Shown here: positions 22,368 to 30,300 of the stretch, one piece after another
How the letters are laid out: each line of letters opens with the position of its first letter
Numbering within the stretch: position 1 is the first letter of the stretch
NCBI GenBank assembly: GCA_013214445.1
Contig: JABSPG010000006.1
Coordinates: forward strand, 1 to 44,331
Source: Ekhidna sp.
GTDB taxonomy: Bacteria > Bacteroidota > Bacteroidia > Cytophagales > Cyclobacteriaceae
Length of the DNA stretch: 44,331 bases
Direction: 5' to 3'
Position numbers and translations under genes: made by a program
Notes under the pieces: model-generated
What the model saw: only the letters and a program-made list of their open reading frames with translations
Told to the model about the DNA's origin: nothing
Databases searched by the model: none

Positions 22368-22688
22368 ATGGAGAGGTTTATGATTTTCGTTGATGCTGCG
22401 GATGACGCAGCGATGTTCCCAGTTAGTAACCTGCAGTCTGTGACTTGTTTTGGTGACGGGGTAGTGGTTGTTAAGTTTGCGCCAGGATCCTTGGGTGACG
22501 GCCAAGCGGCTAGCATTGACTCAGTAACATTAACGGTAAGTGCAGACTCAGAGAAGGCTGTTATGCAGTCTATCGCTGACGCAGTAAGCAAGGGGTATAA
22601 TACTCCATCAGTGGTTATAGCTGATGACGTTGCTTCAGAGTACGTTGATTCAAACATCACCGCGTGTGATATCACGGTTGATGCATAA
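22368..22688 (+). CDS. small beta-rich protein downstream of capsid
   Basis: A 106-residue protein rich in Val, Ala, Asp and Ser. It opens MERFMIFVD, continues FPVSNLQSVTCFGDGVVVVKF and ends with alternating strands. The opening and strand order resemble residues 1-90 of the head-fibre protein that follows (EKFFLFI, IPMRQLVYMVPSYGKVTLFF). It may therefore be a free-standing copy of that protein's capsid-binding domain, serving as a decoration protein. It is the last gene before the terminator. Confidence 0.65.
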   Translation: MERFMIFVDAADDAAMFPVSNLQSVTCFGDGVVVVKFAPGSLGDGQAASIDSVTLTVSADSEKAVMQSIADAVSKGYNTPSVVIADDVASEYVDSNITACDITVDA

Positions 22689-22701
22689 TAATAATTAAAT
22701 G

Positions 22702-22734
22702 GTGGGGGCTTCGGTCCCCACTATTTATCTTCTT
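22702..22734 (+). terminator. rho-independent terminator after the capsid genes
   Basis: GTGGGGGC, loop TTCG, GTCCCCAC (22702-22721) form an 8-bp stem with the extra-stable UUCG loop. It is followed by TATTTATCTTCTT. It should end or attenuate the capsid transcript. Confidence 0.8.
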
Positions 22735-22745
22735 AATTAATTACA

Positions 22746-23996
22746 GTGGAGAAGTTTTTCTTATTCATTAAAGAAGGGGTCAGTAACTCAAGCCAAGAGA
22801 GCTCGAATACTGGCTTTGGTATTTCTGCTGTATCTATCCCTATGAGGCAATTGGTTTACATGGTGCCATCTTACGGGAAGGTGACCCTTTTCTTCAAGGA
22901 TGTTAATACCTACGATGATAACCACCTGAACAATGGGGAGTCAATACAGAAGACAAGGGTTGATATTTTAGCTGATTACGGCAAGGAGGTAGATCTAATG
23001 TCATCTATAACCAACATGTCAGTCAACAACAAGGAGTCAGTGGTGAGTATTGACGCCGTAAATAATGAGTCAACCGTCTCTAACGTTAGGTTCTCAGGCC
23101 CAGACACCATACTCATTAAGGTTATTAAGCACCCTATCAATAGGGAGACAGGGAAGGTTAGTAGGATAACTGATAGCTCATTCACGGCCAAGGATACTTC
23201 CATACAAGGGCTTGACTTTGGTTCGTCGCTAAACATACCGCTAGCGGACTACAACCATGCAGGACTATCATCTTACGCTAACGGAGCAACCATTACATCC
23301 TGGGCTAATGATGCAGGCGCCACTGGCGGAGCTTCTTACGATATTTCATCACTCACTGGTACCCCGTCATGCTTAATAGGGTCAACCACTGGGTTCAAGG
23401 AGGATCTCAAGGCTTGCTACTTTGCTGCTAATGAGAACTTCAAGGGTATCCCTATTGACATTCAGGGCGACTACACGATGTATATGTGTGTGGGCAGGGG
23501 AACAACGCCTTACGCGCACCTTTTCGGGGATGGTAATGATGAGACCTATGGTTTCGCTCCAGTGAGTAGGCCAAGGCACACGTTCGCTATCAGGCATGCA
23601 GGCGCCAAAGGTAACCCAGCAATTGGTTCATCTAATAACACTGATGACTCCACAAGCTCGTATGAGTTCCCTGATGGGACAAGCTTAGAGCAGTCTTGCT
23701 ACGTGTTCGTTGTAAGGAGGGACATTGATAACAACATTTACTTCTACAATCACTTAGGGGAGTTGGTCTCTTTCATACCTAGGAAGGATGGGGTGACAAA
23801 CCCTAACATATCTACCTCAACAAGTGGGCGAACGGATGGTAACCTTAATGTGACCATCCTCGGCGCAAGCGGAGGCTCAACATCTAATAACTCATACGTC
23901 GGTACGATAATCAGGTTTGGGGTCATAGAGAGGGATGTGGGTCATGAGACGGCATCTGATATTGCTAAAAATATTTACGATATTTACAAACCATAA
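22746..23996 (+). CDS. head fibre / capsid-attached adhesin with lectin-like C-terminus
   Basis: A 416-residue protein starting at GTG 22746 after an A/T-rich leader. Residues 1-95 resemble the small protein encoded just upstream and may bind the capsid. Residues 130-416 form a beta-sandwich of the LamG/concanavalin type: LADYNHAGLSSYANGATITS, YTMYMCVGRGTTPYAHLFGD, CYVFVVRRDIDNNIYFYNH and a closing IIRFGVIERD. Such proteins give podovirus heads extra fibres that bind surface glycans. Position after the capsid terminator allows lower expression than the capsid protein. Function inferred. Confidence 0.65.
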   Translation: MEKFFLFIKEGVSNSSQESSNTGFGISAVSIPMRQLVYMVPSYGKVTLFFKDVNTYDDNHLNNGESIQKTRVDILADYGKEVDLMSSITNMSVNNKESVVSIDAVNNESTVSNVRFSGPDTILIKVIKHPINRETGKVSRITDSSFTAKDTSIQGLDFGSSLNIPLADYNHAGLSSYANGATITSWANDAGATGGASYDISSLTGTPSCLIGSTTGFKEDLKACYFAANENFKGIPIDIQGDYTMYMCVGRGTTPYAHLFGDGNDETYGFAPVSRPRHTFAIRHAGAKGNPAIGSSNNTDDSTSSYEFPDGTSLEQSCYVFVVRRDIDNNIYFYNHLGELVSFIPRKDGVTNPNISTSTSGRTDGNLNVTILGASGGSTSNNSYVGTIIRFGVIERDVGHETASDIAKNIYDIYKP

Positions 23997-24007
23997 TATA
24001 ATATAAA

Positions 24008-24733
24008 ATGAGTAGTACATCAAGGGAAGCTGGGAAGCTTTATAAACTATCTGGTAAGGGGGGTGTTGCGTGCATGATCCCTACTAAAGAAATCATCGTC
24101 GAGGAAGAAGGTAAGGTTCGAAAGCTCCGTTACTGTAAGTCGGTGAACTCTATCTACGAGGAGGAGCAGGGTGACGCCGCTGTACACACACCTATCGTAT
24201 TCAGGGAAGGGCAGTTGCTTGTTGGTACACACCAACCCAACCTCATCAACTTCTTATCTAAGCACCCAGGGAATAGATCGAACGGCGGGTCATTATTCTA
24301 TGAGGTGAACAAGAGGAAGGAAGCTGAGGACAGCCTATCTTACGACCTTGAGGTTAATGATGCGATCACTAGGATCCGTAAGCTGGAGCACGTGGAGTTG
24401 ATCCCTATCGCCAACTTCTACGGTCTTGACACTGAGTCATCGAAGGAGGAGTTGCAGTTCGCTTTGGTCACACAAGCTAAGAAGAACCCTAGTAAGTTCA
24501 TCGAGGCCTTTGATAGCCCAGACGTGGAGACAAGGTCTTTACTAATCATGGCGGAGAAGATGCAATTGATTCGTGTTCAGGATGGTGACCGTGGTGGCGT
24601 ATGGTGGTTTGATAACGACCAGATCATCGTCAACGGTATACCTGGGCGTAAGTCTATTGATATACTAACAGACTACTGCATGACGACGCAAGGCCAACCG
24701 ACACTAGAGAAGATTAGAGAGGAGTTGGATTAA
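24008..24733 (+). CDS. conserved virion protein
   Basis: A 241-residue soluble protein. The N-terminus has beta strands (GVACMIPTKEIIVEEEGKVR, LRYCKSVNSIYEEEQ). The middle and C-terminal parts are helical (LEVNDAITRIRKLEHV, YGLDTESSKEELQFAL). Several Bacteroidota podoviruses have a structural protein of this plan after the capsid genes; I cannot name its function with certainty. Head-tail connection or capsid accessory are possible. It is followed by a strong terminator at 24760. Confidence 0.65.
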   Translation: MSSTSREAGKLYKLSGKGGVACMIPTKEIIVEEEGKVRKLRYCKSVNSIYEEEQGDAAVHTPIVFREGQLLVGTHQPNLINFLSKHPGNRSNGGSLFYEVNKRKEAEDSLSYDLEVNDAITRIRKLEHVELIPIANFYGLDTESSKEELQFALVTQAKKNPSKFIEAFDSPDVETRSLLIMAEKMQLIRVQDGDRGGVWWFDNDQIIVNGIPGRKSIDILTDYCMTTQGQPTLEKIREELD

Positions 24734-24759
24734 TAATGCGTTAAAGTATGTTAATACTC

Positions 24760-24790
24760 AAGGGGTCTTTTGGCCCTTTGTTTTTTTTAT
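24760..24790 (+). terminator. rho-independent terminator
   Basis: AAGGG and CCCTT (24760-24779 overall) pair around TC-TTTT-GG. They are followed by a run of eight T (24781-24788). It closes the head-gene transcript and forms the left edge of the AT-rich cassette. Confidence 0.8.
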
Positions 24791-24871
24791 ATAATATTGT
24801 GCCCTAATCTTGACAATGACTGCTAACGGTTTGGCTAACGAGCAAGTATATGAACTTTTAAAAATAACATT

Positions 24872-25012
24872 ATGAACGAAAAATATAGAGTAGCTTGGTA
24901 CATTGATAGCACCTACCAAGTATTAGATAGAGAAACAGATGAACAATTATATCAAGGTAGCTTGTCAGATTGCGAGGCTTGGATTAGACTGCAAGAAGGT
25001 GGTTATTTTTAA
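24872..25012 (+). CDS. 46-residue conserved small phage protein
   Basis: The protein reads MNEKYRVAWYIDS, then YQVLDRETDEQLYQGSL, then SDCEAWIRLQEGGYF. The segment [VI]xDRETxExLYxGSLxDCEAWIRLxExGY is a pattern I recognise from small phage and plasmid proteins of unknown function. Base composition is AT-rich, unlike the flanking structural genes. The leader TTTTAAAAATAACATT is typical of Bacteroidota genes. It is the first gene of the cassette between two terminators. Confidence 0.7.
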   Translation: MNEKYRVAWYIDSTYQVLDRETDEQLYQGSLSDCEAWIRLQEGGYF

Positions 25013-25020
25013 TTGTTTAT

Positions 25021-25092
25021 ATACAATGTTGTATGTCTTTTTTAATTGCATACAACTATCGTATAAGCAACCGTTTAGAATGGTGCTTATAC
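25021..25092. repeat. three adjacent inverted repeats
   Basis: ATACAA-TG-TTGTAT (25021-25034) overlaps an 8-bp stem GTTGTATG/CATACAAC (25028-25056, loop with a T6 run). Next is GTATAAGC/GCTTATAC extended by ACC/GGT (25061-25092). They may terminate the 46-codon gene or bind a regulator. Such hairpins are common between host Bacteroidota genes, which supports acquisition from a host. Confidence 0.5.
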
Positions 25093-25107
25093 TAAGTTAT
25101 GTTTTTC

Positions 25108-25138
25108 TTGCATAGTATAAAGATATGTATTATGTTTG
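25108..25138 (+). promoter_or_regulatory. near-consensus promoter of tRNA-like element 3
   Basis: TTG (25108-25110), exactly 20 nt, then TATGTTTG (25131-25138). This is the best match to the Bacteroidota consensus in the window. The start point should fall within a base or two of 25144, the first base of the tRNA-like element. Confidence 0.7.
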
Positions 25139-25143
25139 TGCCT

Positions 25144-25205
25144 GACGAGAACGGTTTAGAGTTAATTCGTCGCGCTCTATGAAGGTTCGATTCCTTCGCT
25201 CGTTA
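25144..25205 (+). tRNA. tRNA-like element 3 (62 nt, non-canonical), in the leader of the next gene
   Basis: GACGAG (25144-25149) pairs with CTCGTT (25199-25204), with one G-T pair. The linker is ACGGTT. A 5-bp stem TAGAG/CTCTA (25157-25161/25175-25179) has a 13-nt loop. One T then leads into a perfect T-arm GAAGG, TTCGATT, CCTTC (25181-25197). There is no room for D- and anticodon arms, so it cannot be an ordinary tRNA. Its linker equals that of element 2 and its layout matches elements 1 and 2. It ends 15 nt before the ATG of the DUF7352-like gene. It could be a 3'-tRNA fragment or a functional tRNA mimic. Confidence 0.5.
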
Positions 25206-25220
25206 CTAAAAACAAAGGTT

Positions 25221-25499
25221 ATGAATAAAGTTATATACAAGTATCTATTGTACCCGCATGGTAAGTCAGTTATAGAGATGCCTATTGGTGCTGAATTACT
25301 ACACGTAAACAGCCAAAAAAACACTATATGCGTGTGGGCTTTAGTTTCCCCTGAAGATATAGTAGAAGAGAGGTATTTTGAGGTGTTTTTTACTGGGGAG
25401 GATATACATTATGATATGGGTATAGAACGAAAGTATTTAGGTACTTGTCACACTCATTCAGACTCATTGGTTCGCCATATCTTTGAAAGAATAAATTAA
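25221..25499 (+). CDS. DUF7352-like phage protein
   Basis: The start is set at ATG 25221 (MNKVIYKYLLYPHG); the longer frame from 25179 would run through the T-arm of the tRNA-like element. The 92-residue protein matches the DUF7352 layout as I remember it: [VI]YKY near the start, IEMPIGAELLHVNSQ, ICVWALVSPE, a strand ending FFTGEDI, and YLGTC near the end. Function is unknown; the family is common in phages. It is AT-rich like the 46-codon gene upstream and ends before a terminator, so the two look like a moron cassette. Confidence 0.7.
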   Translation: MNKVIYKYLLYPHGKSVIEMPIGAELLHVNSQKNTICVWALVSPEDIVEERYFEVFFTGEDIHYDMGIERKYLGTCHTHSDSLVRHIFERIN

Positions 25500-25541
25500 T
25501 TTTCGTCTCGTTATAGAGTAAGTTTTGGTTAAAGTTAGAAA

Positions 25542-25570
25542 GCCCCTTGGAAACGTCTAAGGGGTTTCTT
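25542..25570 (+). terminator. rho-independent terminator at the right edge of the cassette
   Basis: GCCCCTT and AAGGGGT (within 25542-25566) pair around a 10-nt loop and lead into TTTCTTTTT. The -7 box of the next promoter begins at once at 25575, so stop and restart are packed together. Confidence 0.75.
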
Positions 25571-25574
25571 TTTG

Positions 25575-25582
25575 TATCTTTG
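25575..25582 (+). promoter_or_regulatory. TATCTTTG -7 box 4 nt before a start codon
   Basis: A full match to TAnnTTTG, followed by TTCC and the ATG at 25587. It restarts transcription of the tail genes after the terminator. The predicted RNA starts at or near the ATG. Confidence 0.55.
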
Positions 25583-25586
25583 TTCC

Positions 25587-26417
25587 ATGGTTAGTGTGAT
25601 TAATACCTACAACAGGCTTAGGGATGTATGCAACGAGGATCAAATGGGCTTCGTTACCCCTGAGGTGTTTAACTCCTTGTCTGAATTAGCACAGCTCAAC
25701 GTATTCAATGAGATGTTTCAAGGAATGAGTGAGGCCAAGCGCCGAAGGCTCAGAGGGATTGACTCGAAGCGAGAGGTTGGCATGGCCAAGATGATGAGGG
25801 AGGACCTATCTCAGTTCGTTACAGAACAGGAATTAAGGGATATTGACACGGTCAACGAGTACGAAGACAATGTGTCCGATGGCATCTCACTAACCGAGGT
25901 CAACCAAGGAGACGGCAGGGCATTCAGGAAGCCATCCGACATAGGGAGGGTCATATCAATGAGGTCTACCTCTTGCCTGGATAACAACATGGAGATCCTG
26001 TACGATGTTGAGAAACTAAACAGGGTTCTAAACAGCAACCTATCAAGGCCGACACCAGAGTTCCCTGTGGCCTTAATATCTAACAGGATACAGGTATTCC
26101 CTAACGAGCATGATGACCAGGTCTTCATAACCTACTACAGGGTTCCTAGGTCCGTGCTTGTGATCGATGTTGAGGGACAAGGTAGGGCAGGAGACGTTGA
26201 CTTCACGTCCACGCCAACCTTCGCCGTGCAAAGCATTGACCCTACTACTGGGTTCGCTATACCTAACCCTAAGAACTGCAGGGACTTTGAGTTGCCAGGG
26301 CACTACTTGGACGCTCTGGTCATGGAATTGTCCAAGCTGATAGGCGTGAGGTTAAGGGATGACTACCTGATTAGCGTGGGGACAAGGGAGAGTGTTGAAC
26401 AAGACCATAGATCATAA
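25587..26417 (+). CDS. tail/connector ring-type virion protein
   Basis: The start is taken at ATG 25587, placed 4 nt after the promoter box; an in-frame ATG at 25572 would lie upstream of that box. The 276-residue protein starts VSVINTYNRLRDVCNEDQMG. It has a helical front with RRLRGIDSKREVG, then beta strands (PVALISNRIQVFP, QVFITYYRVPRS) and a helical end (LDALVMELSKLIGVRLRD). This plan and the gene order resemble the ring proteins below the portal in crAss-like podoviruses. Assignment by context. Confidence 0.6.
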   Translation: MVSVINTYNRLRDVCNEDQMGFVTPEVFNSLSELAQLNVFNEMFQGMSEAKRRRLRGIDSKREVGMAKMMREDLSQFVTEQELRDIDTVNEYEDNVSDGISLTEVNQGDGRAFRKPSDIGRVISMRSTSCLDNNMEILYDVEKLNRVLNSNLSRPTPEFPVALISNRIQVFPNEHDDQVFITYYRVPRSVLVIDVEGQGRAGDVDFTSTPTFAVQSIDPTTGFAIPNPKNCRDFELPGHYLDALVMELSKLIGVRLRDDYLISVGTRESVEQDHRS

Positions 26418-26419
26418 CA

Positions 26420-27304
26420 ATGGCTTACAATGACGTATCTGAAAGCGGGATGAACTTTGTCACGCTTCAACAAATGATAAACGACTACATCGTCACGATG
26501 CAGGAGGATGACTACGATTCCTCGGCGAGCGATGTGGTCATAAGGAACTTCGCCCTAAGGGGTATCAGGGAACTAGGGTTCGACCTATCAAGGAGGATCA
26601 AGTCCCTTAAGCTAGCTGTAAACACAACCAATAAGACAGTAGACCTGCCAGATGATTTTGTTAATTGGGTCAAGGTTGGCGTGGTTGGTGACGATGGTAT
26701 TGTCCACGTTCTGCGTCACAACAAGGCAATCAATTACTCACAGAAGTACGAGGTTGACTCGTCAGGCGATCGAACGAACGAAACAAACGACAGCCAGCAA
26801 GGACCCCTAAACATTGATGACAACTACGTGCTAGACAGGGAGGCCTCTAAGTCGGCAACGGCTGGAGCCCTTAACGTGAGCACTGAGGACATCAATAACT
26901 TCAACGCATACATATTCAGGAACTTCGTTTGGAACAATAACGTTGGTAGGTTGTACGGTGTTGGTGGCGGCCAAGGCAATGGAGAGTTCAGGGTTAACCT
27001 TGATGAGAATAGGATCGAGCTAGAGGTGAATGGAGACGTCACTGAGGTGGTCATTGAGTATATCGCTGATGAGGCCCGTTCAACAAACCCTGTTATCCAT
27101 GTTTTTCTTGAGGAGGCGCTAAGGGCTTACGTCTATTACAAAATCATCTCACGTAGCTCTGCGGTACCATCACGCGAGAAACACAGGGCTGAGAAAGAAT
27201 GGGGTAAGGAGAGGCGAAAGGCTAAGATCCGTCAACAAAATATAACCAAGGAAGAGATACTCGGTGTCATCCGACAGAACTTCAAGCAAGCACCTAAGGC
27301 GTAA
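26420..27304 (+). CDS. tail tubular/adaptor protein (P22 gp4 or T7 gp11-like role)
   Basis: A 294-residue protein beginning NFVTLQQMINDYIVTMQEDD, then VIRNFALRGIRELGFDLSRR, then KLAVNTTNKTVDLPDDFVNWVKVGVVG. This series (N-terminal helices, then the VDLPxDFVxWxKVGV strand) is characteristic of head-tail adaptor proteins in podoviruses of Bacteroidota. C-terminal helices (HVFLEEALRAYVYYKIISRS, HRAEKEWGKERRKAKIR) fit the portal-binding part. The stop TAA overlaps the next ATG. Confidence 0.7.
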   Translation: MAYNDVSESGMNFVTLQQMINDYIVTMQEDDYDSSASDVVIRNFALRGIRELGFDLSRRIKSLKLAVNTTNKTVDLPDDFVNWVKVGVVGDDGIVHVLRHNKAINYSQKYEVDSSGDRTNETNDSQQGPLNIDDNYVLDREASKSATAGALNVSTEDINNFNAYIFRNFVWNNNVGRLYGVGGGQGNGEFRVNLDENRIELEVNGDVTEVVIEYIADEARSTNPVIHVFLEEALRAYVYYKIISRSSAVPSREKHRAEKEWGKERRKAKIRQQNITKEEILGVIRQNFKQAPKA

Positions 27305-30300
27305 TGATTGATAAGAGATTCCCTAGGAAATTAAACCAGTCTGTTGACTCGAGACTAAGGGGTAAGGACGAGATGATCGATGCCTTAGACATAGACGTGT
27401 CCGAAAGGTTCTCGGACTCCAATAATTCTGATGGGGTGACTGGTAGTGGAGGGGTTGTGAAACCTAAGAGGGGTCAGGTATTGGTTCAGGGTAACGAGCA
27501 GTCAGACCAGGCAGTACAAGACACATCATTCCAGAAAGCAATTGGTTCATGTACGGATACTAGGATGGATGTGGCGCTCTATGCTGTGTGGAGCTCATCC
27601 GCGTCAGACATGGGTGTATACGCTTACGATCCTTATGGCAACCTACCTGGGTCGTTGGGTCCAGAGAACATGCGTAAGGTATGGACATCAAGCCTGTTCA
27701 ATTTTCCCCAGAATGGTTTCGCGGACATGGAGGTGGTGTACACTAATGAGAGGTTTGTGATCGACGGGTTTGAGTTAGACTTTACCCCTTACTTACTACT
27801 GACAGATAATGTAAACGAACCAAAGAAGATTAACATACTGAGGGCCCTAACGGAGGACCTTAGTGACTACAATGATCTTGATGAGGTTGACTTTATAACG
27901 GCGTGCCCTAAGACACCAATGATAGCCCCAACCTTTGAGTTCGTTTCTGACCCGTCAAGGACAAGGAGTAACTACGAGGGTGTTAGTGGGTTGCAGTTCG
28001 CGTACCAGTGTTTATATAAGGGAGGTGTTGAGACAGCCCTCTCAACCTACAGTGATCTTGCGGTGCCGCCAAGCTACGTGAACCAAGGTACACTACTAAC
28101 TCCAGCATTGATTCAGCACAACAAGTGTGTTATTACGGTACCTACTTCATCGTTATCCAGTGAGGTGGATAAGGTTAGGTTAGTGGCGCGGGAGGGTAAT
28201 ACTGGATCCTTCTTCATGGTTGACGAATATGAGGTAGATAACACGCAGGACCTGATCATTGATTACTACAATGATAGGCTGACAACGATCATACCTGAGG
28301 AGGATGAGGACAAGAGGTACGACAATCTCCCTCACAAGGCGGAGACACTTGCGGTAACCCAGAACAGGTTGTTCTACGGTAACTACGTTCAGGATAGGGA
28401 TGTGCCTGACGTTGATGTTGATATCACTGTTGACTACGAGCCAAGGCCTAACGACTTCACTGAGTACACCCTGAGTGTGACACCACATATCTTCCAGGTT
28501 GATAAGAACAACGAGCTTGATGCACTACTGAATAACATACCAGATGGTGTGTCAAACCGTGTGGCTGGCTTCTGGATAGACACCTTCCAGTTGCCATTCA
28601 ATATTCCTCAAGGGACGGTAATCAACCTTGAGTTCGTGGTTGCACCAGAAAGAAACTGGCACCTATACAACACGGACGTTAACTCATACCATGGCTCCAG
28701 GTACGTGTTCCCTTCAACGGGTGACTACGTGACCGACCTTAATGACGGGACCTTGGCCCCGCTTGATGAGACCTTGACATCCATATATACTGACTCGAAT
28801 GTGCTCGTGGGGCAGAGCCAGGTATCACCTATGTTTGGTCAGAACGCAGGTGTGGCGGTAACGCTGCCATCACAATCAAGGCCTAAGTGGGTTACCACTA
28901 GTGGTGAGTTCGCAGGCCAAGAAACAGATGTTGCGTTTGGAACATCCGCTGGGAACCCATTGATACTTAAGGGATCCTCTGTGTCATTCTCATTCTCCAT
29001 AAGGCTGCAGGATGATACAACGGTACCACAGTTAAAGAACATTGTGACGGAGGTGCTTACAGGATCAACAGAGGTTGAGGGCGTTGATGTCATATCGTCC
29101 AACGTGTCCCCTAATGTTTCATTCGACCTTAACCTACGCGGCGCAGGCGAGACGGTCATAGATGTGAACAGCACTACGAACTCAATTGCTTCCTTGATCA
29201 CGGCCTGTGCTGACTCACAGGTGGTTGAGGGCGGTCTGCAGTACCTACCTGCGTTCGTGACGCCTGGTGGATCAGTGCTTAGTGCTGCGCCAGTCGGCTG
29301 TTTCATCGTTGATAAGGCCGAGGTTGATTTCGGGTTAAGGGTGGTAAACCCTTACTCTGATGATGAGGCATACGAGAACGATATCTTTGTCGGTATTGAT
29401 ATCAAGTCTATATCTGGAGTTGAGACGGTCACTGCGATACCTGAGACCGCTGCATCATCTGGTAAAATAAGCAAATGGAAGGTGTACAGTAAGGATTACC
29501 TTCTTGATGTTCCTTCGGCTGGAAGGTTCGTTGATGAGGACCTAACCATACCTAACCTAGCGATCTCTGATGAGGACTCACAGGAGGATAGGTTCTTACC
29601 TACCTACCTTAGCAGGAGACTGATGGCTGGTTACCTTGATTTGAATGGTTCGAGGCTGTACTCGACCAGAGGGGATACCATTGAGGGGCTGATCCAAGAG
29701 GGTGTTGTTGTTGATGACAACATAGCCTCCCTATTAGGTACATCCATCGTTGATGGACAGGGTGGGCCATACGCACTTAGGAGTGTTAGTAACCAAGGGA
29801 CATCCATCATAGAGGGGTCTGTCTCTTCACTGATGTTGATGCAGGGGTCGATCGGGGGTAGCATGCTTGAGGCAATTGATGTGTCATTATGGACGGTTAT
29901 GTCTCAGATACAAGGGGACACTGATGTACAGATATTCTCTCCTCCTAGCTACTACACAGCACAGAACACTAGTGACCTACCTGAGGTTGAGGTGCTCTCT
30001 GTTGAGTCCTTCGGATTCAATGAGGGGGAGGTAACGCAATCATTCAAGACCAATGCCACCCACCCCTTCGTCATTGCTTACTACGACCAAAGGGGCAGGC
30101 TTGGCGCCATGGCTGAGTTAGGGGATGTGTTCGTTGCTGGGTACTCCAACCTAGAGAGGGATGGTGAGCTACATGGTAACGTAAGGATAAGCTTCCAGTT
30201 TAACCACAATCCGCCTGAGTGGGCGTTCACTTACAAGGTACTATACTCTGGCAACAGCACAGTGAAAGACTTTATTCAGTACACCACTGGTGGTGCGTTC

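Noticed and set aside
24835..25205. TAACGAGC / GCTCGTTA complement 360 nt apart as the closing stem of a tmRNA or permuted tRNA
   Set aside because: An obvious small gene lies between the arms, no tmRNA landmarks occur, and tRNA-like element 3 already has a nearer 5' partner at 25144.
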